Assembly (NCBI GenBank): GCA_027592785.1 | Contig: JAQCLD010000047.1 | Coordinates: 1-32,273, forward strand | DNA length: 32,273 bases | Direction of reading: 5' to 3' | From: Acidobacteriota bacterium | Lineage (GTDB): Bacteria > Acidobacteriota > Terriglobia > Bryobacterales > UBA6623 | In this document: positions 15,593-23,572 of the stretch, piece after piece | Position numbering within the stretch: the first letter of the stretch is position 1 | Layout: each line of letters begins with the position of its first letter | Program-made: the position numbers and the translations under genes | The notes under the pieces: model-generated | What the model was told of the DNA's origin: nothing | What the model saw: the letters and a program-made list of their open reading frames with translations, nothing else | Databases searched by the model: none

Positions 15593-16465
15593 CTAACGAA
15601 TTTCAAAGGTCTCTTGCGAGGAAAGAGATTCTTGTCCCACGATGTCCGTAACCGTTAAGACCAGCGTGTAAATGCCGGGTTCGATCGTTGGATCGAGGTC
15701 GAAGCGCAAGCCGGCGGGCACCGAAAGCCTGGGATAGAAACGGGAGCCCTTCTCGCCCTGGGGATTGAAGGAGTACGCGTGGCTGCCCTCCGCGTCGAGC
15801 AGGTCAAGATGAGACGACAGTTCGTAGGAATTGCCTTCCCCGAGCTTGTAGCCCGTGATGTCGAAGGATGCGAATATCGTTGCCCCGGGCCGAAAGACCG
15901 CTTGGCGCAGAGGCGTTCCGCCGGCGGTCAGCGAGAACGTGAAGTTCTGAACAGATAGAACGTCGCTGCGCACCACGGGCGGGCCCGCGACGTGAACGTC
16001 TAGATCGCTCTCAGCGGTCGCGCCAGACAGCTCATCCTTGGCTTCGACATGGATGCGATAGGAACCGGTGGGCAGATGGTAGGGCAACTCCGCTTGGTAA
16101 CGCACGACCGGTTCCCATTCTTCGTCTTCGGGGGCTAGTTCCGCATCGAACAGTCCGTCGCTCCCCGGTGCGAAGGGCAAACCGGCCGGCCCGTTGGTGG
16201 TGACCTTCCAACTGACCTTCATGCGGTACGTCTCGCTCTCGGTATATCCCTTTAGGTTGAAGGCGACGTTGACGATGTCGCCGGGAGCGAAAACGCTGTC
16301 GTTGGCGATGGGGTAGTTGGCAAAACTGTCGAGCAGGTCGAGGCGGATGATCTGCAGCGTGGGCGGTTCTTCGCCTTCGGCTTCTTGGGCCAGACCGACC
16401 GCGGCGGACGCAAGTACGACGCTAGCCAGCAAGCACAGGGGAAATATCTTTCGCGGCGACCACAT
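15593..16465 (-). CDS. Secreted protein with two duplicated beta-rich domains
   Basis: A 290-residue protein with a signal peptide (hydrophobic LCLLASVVLASAAVG, cleavage predicted near residue 26). The mature part is two copies of one unit. VFAPGDIVNVAFNLKGY (58-74) matches VFRPGATIFASFDITGY (190-206), and LPTGSYRIHVEAKDELSG (131-148) matches the 261-278 segment with PGIYTLVLTVTDIVG. Each unit looks like an immunoglobulin-like beta-sandwich. No family is recognised. The ATG overlaps the thiI stop by 44 bp, and its stop directly touches the TTG option of glcE, so co-translation with neighbours is likely. The function is unknown. Confidence 0.8.
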   Translation of the reverse strand: MWSPRKIFPLCLLASVVLASAAVGLAQEAEGEEPPTLQIIRLDLLDSFANYPIANDSVFAPGDIVNVAFNLKGYTESETYRMKVSWKVTTNGPAGLPFAPGSDGLFDAELAPEDEEWEPVVRYQAELPYHLPTGSYRIHVEAKDELSGATAESDLDVHVAGPPVVRSDVLSVQNFTFSLTAGGTPLRQAVFRPGATIFASFDITGYKLGEGNSYELSSHLDLLDAEGSHAYSFNPQGEKGSRFYPRLSVPAGLRFDLDPTIEPGIYTLVLTVTDIVGQESLSSQETFEIR

Positions 16466-17687
16466 ACTGTTTGACTGATTTCCGTTCGACCTTGCCCATG
16501 CGGTACTCGTAGACCTCGCGCAACAGAGACATCGTCGCCTGGCGAATCATGTGATCCGCCTCGAGCTGGGCTTCAACCGCATCCAATTCATCGATGCTTG
16601 CAAAGAGCCGCGGGTTACGTGGCATATAGAGCGGACAGCAATCGGTGAAGGGCTCGATGGATGTTTCGTAGGTGCCGATCTTGCGCGCGATCGCCGTAAT
16701 TTCTTGTTTGTCGTCTCCGCACAGGGGGCGATAGACGGGCATCTTGGCCACCGAGTTGACGCCTTCGATGTTGGCAATAGTTTGAGACGCGACTTGGGCG
16801 ATGCTGTCGCCGGTGATGGTTCCGTGGCAGCGATGACCGCGGGCGAGCTTTTCGGAGATGCGCAGCATGAAACGGCGGTAAAGGAGCAAGCGGAACTCGT
16901 CCGGAGCGTTGGCGACGATGTGCCGTTGGATGGGGTCGAAATCGACCAAGAACAGCCGCGAAAGGCCCTGATAGGGCGTCAACTGGCGAACAACTTCGCG
17001 GGCTATCGGCGGGGACTCCTCACCCGGGCGGGCCGCAGCGCCGTAAAAATGCACGAAGTTCACGCGGACGCCCCGGCGCATGATCTTGTAAGCCGCGACG
17101 GCTGAGTCGATGCCGCCCGACAGCAGGCACATCAGCCTGCCCGCGGTGCCGGTGGGCAGGCCACCCAGGCCGCGCAGCTTGTCTGTGAAAACGACCGCCT
17201 CTGTAGCTGTGGCCTGGACGAAACAGGTGGCTTCGGCGTTGCTCAGGTCGACGCGCACGTCGCGTCCCTCGGCTCGCGCCTGTTCGCCGATCAGCGCGCC
17301 CAACTGACGCTCCACTTCAAGTGAGCGGAAGGGCAACTGCTTGGATGCTCGCTTCGCCCGCACTCGGTAGGAGTGAAAGTCTTTCCCGCGCATCGACTCG
17401 AGGCCAGCGGCTAGGATGCGTTCGAGCGTGGGCGGGATGCCGACGCCGACGCCGATGAACTCGATGCCGGGTACGCGTTGCAGGCGCGCCGCTGCTTCCT
17501 GCGCCGCTTCTGGGGTCTGGGCGGAGACCACCATTCTTTCGTTTACGTGTCCTTCTAGGCGGACCGGGAGTCCTTCAAGCGTCTGCTCGATAGATGTCTT
17601 CAGTTTGCTGATAAAAAAGGGCTTATTGCAGCCTTTCAGCCACAGCTCGCTGTAGTGCAGCACTAGTAACGGTCGCGCCCCGGTCAT
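16422..17687 (-). CDS. thiI: tRNA 4-thiouridine synthase ThiI
   Basis: ThiI makes 4-thiouridine at tRNA position 8 and provides sulfur for thiamine thiazole in some bacteria. The 421-residue protein has an N-terminal ferredoxin-like and THUMP region (about 1-170) and a PP-loop pyrophosphatase motif SGGIDS at 190-195. ITGDSIAQVASQT near 300 and PFTDCCPLYMP near 355 follow as in the family. The C-terminal rhodanese domain of the E. coli protein is absent, as in many bacteria, so another sulfur carrier is expected. The 3' end overlaps the secreted protein gene by 44 bp. Confidence 0.93.
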   Translation of the reverse strand: MTGARPLLVLHYSELWLKGCNKPFFISKLKTSIEQTLEGLPVRLEGHVNERMVVSAQTPEAAQEAAARLQRVPGIEFIGVGVGIPPTLERILAAGLESMRGKDFHSYRVRAKRASKQLPFRSLEVERQLGALIGEQARAEGRDVRVDLSNAEATCFVQATATEAVVFTDKLRGLGGLPTGTAGRLMCLLSGGIDSAVAAYKIMRRGVRVNFVHFYGAAARPGEESPPIAREVVRQLTPYQGLSRLFLVDFDPIQRHIVANAPDEFRLLLYRRFMLRISEKLARGHRCHGTITGDSIAQVASQTIANIEGVNSVAKMPVYRPLCGDDKQEITAIARKIGTYETSIEPFTDCCPLYMPRNPRLFASIDELDAVEAQLEADHMIRQATMSLLREVYEYRMGKVERKSVKQYVVAAKDISPVLAG

Positions 17688-17712
17688 CTCTGTCCATTAT
17701 AGGGAGGGGCCA

Positions 17713-18456
17713 ATGGCCGCAGGTGCGCTGATCCGATACACTCACGAGAAGTCCATGGATGAAAGTAAAGGCCCGCTTACCCTTTCGATTGATGTCGGCG
17801 GTTCCGGCGTCAAAATGATGATTCTCGATGCCGCGGGCGAGCCGCTAACGGACCGCCTGCGCCGCAAGACGCCGGAGCAACCCACGCCATCCCTAGTGCT
17901 CGCCGAGATGGTGTCGATGGCGGCCGAGATCGGCTCGTTCGATCGAGTATCGGTAGGTTTCCCTGGAGTTGTCGTTGGCGGGATGACGCACACCGCGGTG
18001 AACCTGCATGACGAGTGGGCCGGCTTCGACCTTCGGGGCGCTTTGATGCAGCGGCTAGCCAAGGATGTTCGCGTGGCGAACGACGCCGACGTTCAGGGCT
18101 TGGGCGTAATCGAGGGCATTGGCGTGGAGTTGGTCCTCACCTTGGGCACGGGAATCGGTGCGGCGTTGTTTATGGATGGCAAGCTGGTTCCAAACCTGGA
18201 GCTGGGGCACCATCCCTTCGAGCGCGGCAAAACTTACGAAGAGCGTTTGGGTGACTTAGAACTCCGCAAAAAGGGAAAAGACACCTGGAATGAGCGACTG
18301 CAAAGAGCCATCGCCGTTGTGGATCGCGTGTTCAACTACCGTGTCCTCTATCTCGGTGGAGGCAACGCCAAGCAGATCAATTTCGAACTTCCGGCGAATG
18401 TACGAGTGGTCCCCAATGTCGCCGGTATCCTCGGCGGCATCCGCCTTTGGGACTAA
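17713..18456 (+). CDS. ppgK: ROK-family polyphosphate glucokinase
   Basis: A 247-residue ROK kinase that phosphorylates glucose, most likely using polyphosphate and possibly ATP. Evidence is the phosphate loop DVGGSGVK (27-34), the catalytic Asp in NDADVQGLG (Asp124), LGTGIGAALF near 144-153 and ELGHHPF (163-169), the polyphosphate-glucokinase form of the substrate loop. The ROK CxCGxxGC zinc motif is absent, as in PPGKs. The ATG follows GGGAGGGGCC at a suitable distance. It is divergent from thiI and ends six bases from the D-aminoacylase stop. Confidence 0.88.
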   Translation: MAAGALIRYTHEKSMDESKGPLTLSIDVGGSGVKMMILDAAGEPLTDRLRRKTPEQPTPSLVLAEMVSMAAEIGSFDRVSVGFPGVVVGGMTHTAVNLHDEWAGFDLRGALMQRLAKDVRVANDADVQGLGVIEGIGVELVLTLGTGIGAALFMDGKLVPNLELGHHPFERGKTYEERLGDLELRKKGKDTWNERLQRAIAVVDRVFNYRVLYLGGGNAKQINFELPANVRVVPNVAGILGGIRLWD

Positions 18457-18462
18457 CGGCCG

Positions 18463-20115
18463 CTATTCGGCGGGCGGCTGATAGCCTGGCCCGCGCAGCA
18501 CCTTGCCGGATCGGCTATTCGTATGTTGACCGTTGTCGAGAGCAACTACGCCGTTGACGATGACGTAAGGAATACCTTCCGGATAGTGGTGAGGCTCCTC
18601 GAAGGTGGCCTTGTCGATGACGGTCTCCGGGTTGAATAGCGTCGCATCGGCCCAGAAGCCTTCCTTGATCAGGCCGCGGTCGGGGATGTTCGCTTTTTCG
18701 GCGTTCATGCTGGTTATTTTCTTGACCGCCTCGGGAAGTTCTAAGGTATTGAGTTCGCGAACATAGCGGCCGAGCACGCGCGGGAAGGTGCCGTACCAAC
18801 GCGGATGCGGGTGCGTCGCGCCACGCGGACCTTCCGGACTGATCGCCGAGCCGTCTGATCCGATGGATGTATAAGGCTGCTTCATCGCCAGTTGCATGTC
18901 GTCTTCGGAGTGGTGGAAGAATACGGTCGGCACGCTGCCGTCTTCTTCGATGAGGACATCGAGCAAGATGCCGACCGGATCGCCGACCCGCGAGGCGATC
19001 AGCTCGCTCATGCGTTTACCGACGAATTGCTTGTTGCTCTCTTGCTTGAAGTCCACCAGTAACATGCCTTCCCAGCCGCCGCCGGTGGCCAGGTAGTGGT
19101 TATACCAACCAGGGAGTCCGTTGAGGATGTCGCGGCGGAGGCGGGCGCGTTGCGAACGGTCGCGCAGGCGGGCCAGCATGGCCTCATTGCCGCCGTCATG
19201 CGCCCAAGGGGGAATGATGGCTCGCAGGTTGTTTTGGCCGGCGGTGTAGGGATAGACATTCGAGCGAATGTCTAAGCCCTCAGCGCGGGCGCTATCAATC
19301 AACGCGAGGACTTCGAGCATGCGGCCCCACAGGGCCTTGTCGGCGATTTTCAGATGAATAATATCGACGCGAATCTTGGCCCCGCGCCCGACCGCGATGG
19401 CTTCGGCGATGGCATCGAACACGCCCTGACCTTCGTCGCGAATGTGCGTGGAGTAGAGGCCGCCATGCGCCGCCGCGGGTTTGGCGAGTTCGGCAAGTTG
19501 CTCCGTGGTCACCAGGCTGGACGGCGGCATGAGCAGCGACGTGGAGAGTCCTAGAGCGCCCTGCTGCATTGCTTTCTCGACCTCGGCCTGCATGAGTGCG
19601 ATCTCTTCGTCGGTTGCCGGCTTGAGTTCATCGCCCTTGATGAAGGTCCAGATCTGGGTCTGGCCAACGTAGGAGGCGATGTTGGGCGTTAGGCCTTTGG
19701 ACTCCATGAAATCGAAGTACTCGCCCAGCGTTCCCCACTCGTGTTCACCGGGAGTGAGGGGCCCTTGTGAGCCGCCTTCGCCGAGGATCATCGTCGTCAC
19801 CCCTTGGCGCACCATGCTCTCGGCGTTTGGCTCATCGATCACCGTCAAATCCGAGTGGTTATGCATGTCGATAAATCCCGGCGCCACGACCAAGCCGGAA
19901 GCATCAATACGCCGCTCGGCTCCCGCCGCTGCGAGGTCGCCGATTGCCGCGATCTTGCCGTCGAGGATGCCGACGTCCGCCTCGCGGGCCGGCGCACCGG
20001 AGCCGTCAACCAGACTGCCGTGTTCGATGATCAGGTCGTAGGAGGGCTGCGACGAGCAGGAACTCAGCTGCGCCAGGGCGAAGACTAGGGATGCGAGGAC
20101 GTGACGAGGTTTCAC
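18463..20115 (-). CDS. N-acyl-D-amino-acid deacylase, lipoprotein
   Basis: A 550-residue amidohydrolase of the D-aminoacylase/N-acyl-D-glutamate deacylase group, which removes acyl groups from N-acyl-D-amino acids. The first metal motif is GFIDMHNHSDL (His85, His87). HIRDEGQG, a later HLKIADK segment and SIGSDGSAIS carry further metal and catalytic residues. The N terminus has a lipobox (LSSC, Cys20), so it is probably exported and lipid-anchored. This suggests peptidoglycan- or soil-derived D-amino-acid scavenging, an inference. Adjacent convergent ppgK has no clear link. Confidence 0.9.
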   Translation of the reverse strand: MKPRHVLASLVFALAQLSSCSSQPSYDLIIEHGSLVDGSGAPAREADVGILDGKIAAIGDLAAAGAERRIDASGLVVAPGFIDMHNHSDLTVIDEPNAESMVRQGVTTMILGEGGSQGPLTPGEHEWGTLGEYFDFMESKGLTPNIASYVGQTQIWTFIKGDELKPATDEEIALMQAEVEKAMQQGALGLSTSLLMPPSSLVTTEQLAELAKPAAAHGGLYSTHIRDEGQGVFDAIAEAIAVGRGAKIRVDIIHLKIADKALWGRMLEVLALIDSARAEGLDIRSNVYPYTAGQNNLRAIIPPWAHDGGNEAMLARLRDRSQRARLRRDILNGLPGWYNHYLATGGGWEGMLLVDFKQESNKQFVGKRMSELIASRVGDPVGILLDVLIEEDGSVPTVFFHHSEDDMQLAMKQPYTSIGSDGSAISPEGPRGATHPHPRWYGTFPRVLGRYVRELNTLELPEAVKKITSMNAEKANIPDRGLIKEGFWADATLFNPETVIDKATFEEPHHYPEGIPYVIVNGVVALDNGQHTNSRSGKVLRGPGYQPPAE

Positions 20116-20145
20116 GCGGCCATTGTAGCCGTCCTGGCCCGCACT

Positions 20146-20586
20146 TTACGCGCTTCTTCTACCGCGGTATGCCAAGTGAAGTTCCGCGGCGGTCTGTTCG
20201 ATCTCCCGATCTTCGAGGCGTTGGTGCTCGGAAAGCCTCCGCTCGCGGAGTTTTGACAGCAGCTCGACACGCCGTCTGATCTCCAGGGCATGCAGCTTGG
20301 CTTGACGAATGGGGCCGTCGAGCTTGTCCGCGGCGCCTTGGGCTGCAATCGCGTTCTCGGCCAAACTAACCCGCCAAGCGTCGAGTCCGCGGAGTTGATC
20401 TCCGGCGATCGGATCTGCCTGGGAGAGGCGTTCTAGCGCAGCCTGACGCTGTTGCAGCAGTTCATCGGCTTGCCGACGTGACGCCTCTTGTTTCGCTCGC
20501 AGTTCGGCGGATTTGGCTTCAGCTGCCTCCATTTCGCGGTGCAGCAGGGCCAGATAGGAGTCGAGGGGAAATCGAAAACGCTTCAT
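20146..20586 (-). CDS. fliJ: Flagellar export protein FliJ
   Basis: A 146-residue highly charged helical protein with long heptad-like runs (EMEAAEAKSAELRAKQEASRR near 18-38), as expected for the coiled-coil rod FliJ that links the FliI hexamer to the export gate. It starts MKRFRFPLDSYLALL, matching the family opening. It overlaps the fliI end by four bases (ATGA). It is the last gene of the operon. FliJ is poorly conserved, so position is part of the evidence. Confidence 0.88.
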   Translation of the reverse strand: MKRFRFPLDSYLALLHREMEAAEAKSAELRAKQEASRRQADELLQQRQAALERLSQADPIAGDQLRGLDAWRVSLAENAIAAQGAADKLDGPIRQAKLHALEIRRRVELLSKLRERRLSEHQRLEDREIEQTAAELHLAYRGRRSA

Positions 20587-21911
20587 ACTCTTGCAGCTAG
20601 GTCTTTCAGTTGGGCCAGGGTCTCGTCGAGCGGCGATGAGCGGTTCAACTGCTGGCGCAAAAATTCTCGAATGCGGTCCTGTTCTTTGACCGCGGCATCG
20701 AGCTTGACGTTGGCGCCGGCGGTGTAGGCCCCGAGATTGATGAGGTCTTCAGAGTGCCGGTAGGCCGCGAGAGAGTCCCTCAGTTTGGAGGCCCAGGCGC
20801 TCTGCTCCGGCGTGGCAATGGCGTCAGTGAGTCGGCTCACACTATTTAGTACGTCAATTGCAGGGAAATGGTTCGCGGCAGCCAGGTGTCTAGATAGAAC
20901 GATGTGGCCGTCGAGGAGAGAACGCGCTGCGTCGGCAATCGGCTCGGAGAGGTCGTCGCCTTCGACCAATACGGTATAGATGCCAGTGATCGAGCCTTGG
21001 GTGAAGTTGCCAGCGCGTTCGAACAGCCGCGGCAACAACTGAAAGACCGACGGCGTATAACCCTTCTGACTGGGCGGCTCTCCTGCCGCGAGGCCTATCT
21101 CGCGCTGCGCCATCGCTAGGCGTGTCGCCGAGTCCATGATCAGCATCACGTCTTGCCCCTGGGACTTGAAGTAGTCCGCGACTGTCGCCGCCAAAAAGGC
21201 GGCGCGGACGCGAGCGGGGGCTGGCCGGTCCGAAGTGGCGACGACAACGACCGAACGCTTGAGGCCTTCGGGGCCGAGATTATTGTCGATGAACTCGCGA
21301 ACCTCGCGATTGCGCTCGCCGATCATGGCGATGACGTTGACGTCGGCGTGGCTGGAGCGCGCTATGGCGGCCAATAAAGTGCTCTTGCCGACGCCCGAGC
21401 CTCCGAAGATGCCGACCCGCTGGCCTTTGCCGCAAGGCAGCATGGCGTCGACGACGCGCACGCCGGTAACAAGTTGTTCGCGGATCGGTTCCCTTTCCAT
21501 GGGGCCGGGCGCTTCGCTGTGCAGCGGCAGACGCTGGGAACAACGCAGCGGGCCGAGCCCATCGAGGGGCCGGCTGAATCCGTCGATGACGCGGCCGAGC
21601 AGTTCTGGTCCGACCGGCGCCTGAGAGGCGGATTTTCTCGTTCTCACGATTGCCCCGGGTCGCAATCCTTGGGGTTCCTCAAGCGGCATTAGCAGGACAC
21701 GGTTTTCCCTGAACCCAATCACCTGCGCCAAGCTAGCCTCCCCGTTGTCGCCTTGGATGTCGCATAGATCCCCGATTGAGGCGGAGGGACCTTCTGATTC
21801 CAAGACTAGTCCGATGCAGTCCGCGACTTTGCCCAGACCGCGGATCGGGTCAATGTGCTCGAGACGGCCAATGTAGTCCTGAAGATGTTCGCGCAAAGTA
21901 TCGCTAGGCAT
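20583..21911 (-). CDS. fliI: Flagellum-specific ATPase FliI
   Basis: FliI is the hexameric ATPase of flagellar type III export, related to F1-ATPase beta. The 442-residue product (start ATG 21911) has the Walker A motif GGSGVGKS and DSATRLAMAQREIGLAAGEPP, the type III ATPase signature, followed by PSVFQLLPRLFERAG. The frame is open 39 codons further upstream to 22028, but that part overlaps fliH and has no homology, so the start at 21911 is preferred. It overlaps the fliH stop by eight bases (ATGCCTAG). Confidence 0.95.
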   Translation of the reverse strand: MPSDTLREHLQDYIGRLEHIDPIRGLGKVADCIGLVLESEGPSASIGDLCDIQGDNGEASLAQVIGFRENRVLLMPLEEPQGLRPGAIVRTRKSASQAPVGPELLGRVIDGFSRPLDGLGPLRCSQRLPLHSEAPGPMEREPIREQLVTGVRVVDAMLPCGKGQRVGIFGGSGVGKSTLLAAIARSSHADVNVIAMIGERNREVREFIDNNLGPEGLKRSVVVVATSDRPAPARVRAAFLAATVADYFKSQGQDVMLIMDSATRLAMAQREIGLAAGEPPSQKGYTPSVFQLLPRLFERAGNFTQGSITGIYTVLVEGDDLSEPIADAARSLLDGHIVLSRHLAAANHFPAIDVLNSVSRLTDAIATPEQSAWASKLRDSLAAYRHSEDLINLGAYTAGANVKLDAAVKEQDRIREFLRQQLNRSSPLDETLAQLKDLAARV

Positions 21912-22503
21912 CGGCGAGCCCCATTTGTAGTTCGTCGAGTTGCGAATCGATACGGGCGTCGAGCATGCCGCTCTTGGTCTCGAGCAGTGCGCCGCCGCGG
22001 CCGACGTTCTTGGAGGCTGCAACTTCAATGTCAGGTCCCACGCAAAGGCGTACCTGTTCGAGATCGTCGGGATGGACTAAGACTCTGGTGACTTCGTTGT
22101 TGGACTTCTCATCCATGCAAGAGCGCACGATTCCGGCGGCCGCCGTCCTGTCGAGCGTCGCCTCGCGTCGCAAGATTCTGCGCGCCGCCGCGAAAGCTAG
22201 ATCGACGACTTCCCGTTCGACTTCGGTCCGAATGGTCGATCGGTAAACAAGCAATTGGCTGACGGTCGATTGCAGTTGGCTCAATTGAACCTGGTGCTGT
22301 TCAGCGGAAGCGCCCCGACCCTCCTGCTGTCCGCGAGCGAGCCCCTCGTCGTAGCCGGTTTTCCAAGCCGATTCCTTGACTTCCTTAAGCCAAGCGTCCG
22401 AATTGGTCTGATTCTGTCCTGGACCCGCCCCAACGGAAAATTGAGGCGTGACAAAAGGAGTAACGCCAGCCGGCGAGTCTTCGGTGGCCTGGGGGTACTG
22501 CAT
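21904..22503 (-). CDS. fliH: Flagellar assembly protein FliH
   Basis: FliH regulates FliI and brings it to the export apparatus. The 199-residue product from ATG 22503 contains the family-typical helical GYDEGLARGQQEG segment near 55-67. A C-terminal domain follows, with VVDLAFAAARRILRR and VLVHPDDLEQVR. An in-frame TTG at 22599 would overlap fliG and is unlikely. The start is uncertain because no ribosome-binding sequence precedes 22503. It overlaps the fliI start. Confidence 0.85.
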   Translation of the reverse strand: MQYPQATEDSPAGVTPFVTPQFSVGAGPGQNQTNSDAWLKEVKESAWKTGYDEGLARGQQEGRGASAEQHQVQLSQLQSTVSQLLVYRSTIRTEVEREVVDLAFAAARRILRREATLDRTAAAGIVRSCMDEKSNNEVTRVLVHPDDLEQVRLCVGPDIEVAASKNVGRGGALLETKSGMLDARIDSQLDELQMGLADA

Positions 22504-22540
22504 CGGCGTGATCAGGCAGTCGCTTGGATTGTGGATGATT

Positions 22541-23572
22541 TTAGACAACGAACTGTTCGCCGACGGTGGCCTTGAGATTAACAACGCCTTCCGCCTCAAG
22601 GTCTCGGACGATCTTGATGATTTCTTGCTGGGCGGCTTCTACTTCGCGGATCTTGATTGGACCGAGCATGTCCATATCCTCCTTGAGCATCGCGCCGCCG
22701 CGCTCGGACATATTGCCGAAAAAGTGCGCCCGCAAGTTCTCGCTGGTGCCCTTGAGGGCGATGGTGAGCACTTTCTTATCGACTCGCGTCAGTACTTCGC
22801 GAATTCCTAGAGCGTCGATTAGCAACATGTCGTCGAATACGAACATCAGGTTGCGAATGGCGAAGCCTAAATCTCCGTCGGTTTCTTCGATCTGTTGGAG
22901 CAGCTCTTGGCCGGAGTTCGCCTCCATTCGATTCAACATTGCGGCGACGGCCGGGATCCCTCCCAACGCCTCGCTTCTCATCTGACCGAGCGAACGCAGA
23001 CGCTGTTCCAGGATGGCCGCGATTCGCCCAACGACATCGGGCGATATTTGTTCCAGCCGTGCCATGCGCATCGAGACGGCTCCACGAATTTCCGCCGGCA
23101 GAGCCATCAACAAGGCGGCGGCGGCGGTGCTGTCGAGGTGCGACAAGATCAACGCGATTGTTTGCGGAGATTCGTCTTGGATATACTTTGCGGCTTGCTG
23201 CGGGTCTGCCTTCTGGAGCATTTGGAACGTCGGGATCTCTCCGCCCATCGAGCGCAAGACGCGATCGACTATCACCTTCGCCCGATCCGGTCCGAAGGCG
23301 TTGTTCAGCACTTTCTTTGCATAGTCGAGGCCGCCCTCGGAAAGCTGCCTGTGGGCCATCTCCAGTTCATGGAATTCCTCAAGCACCTTCTGAGCCTGCT
23401 CGGAGGAGACGCTGCTGATGCGTGAAATCTCTCCGCTGAGCGTTTGGATTTCATCTTCAGCGAGGAAGCGGAAGACCTGCGAAGCTACCTCGTCGCCCAG
23501 CGTGACCATGGCGATGGCGGCTTTGCGGAGCCCTGGCAACAGGGCGTTAGAATTAGATGAATCGCTAATCAT
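22541..23572 (-). CDS. fliG: Flagellar motor switch protein FliG
   Basis: FliG is the rotor protein that couples to MotA/B stator proteins and to FliM/FliF. The 343-residue sequence shows the N-terminal FliF-binding domain (beginning LLPGLRKAAIAMVTLG), a middle domain with the EHPQ-like ADPQQAAKYIQDESPQTIAL near 122-141, and a C-terminal charged helix with LLIDALGIREVLTRVDKKVL where motor contacts lie. The length is typical (about 330-345). It overlaps fliF by eight bases. Confidence 0.95.
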   Translation of the reverse strand: MISDSSNSNALLPGLRKAAIAMVTLGDEVASQVFRFLAEDEIQTLSGEISRISSVSSEQAQKVLEEFHELEMAHRQLSEGGLDYAKKVLNNAFGPDRAKVIVDRVLRSMGGEIPTFQMLQKADPQQAAKYIQDESPQTIALILSHLDSTAAAALLMALPAEIRGAVSMRMARLEQISPDVVGRIAAILEQRLRSLGQMRSEALGGIPAVAAMLNRMEANSGQELLQQIEETDGDLGFAIRNLMFVFDDMLLIDALGIREVLTRVDKKVLTIALKGTSENLRAHFFGNMSERGGAMLKEDMDMLGPIKIREVEAAQQEIIKIVRDLEAEGVVNLKATVGEQFVV

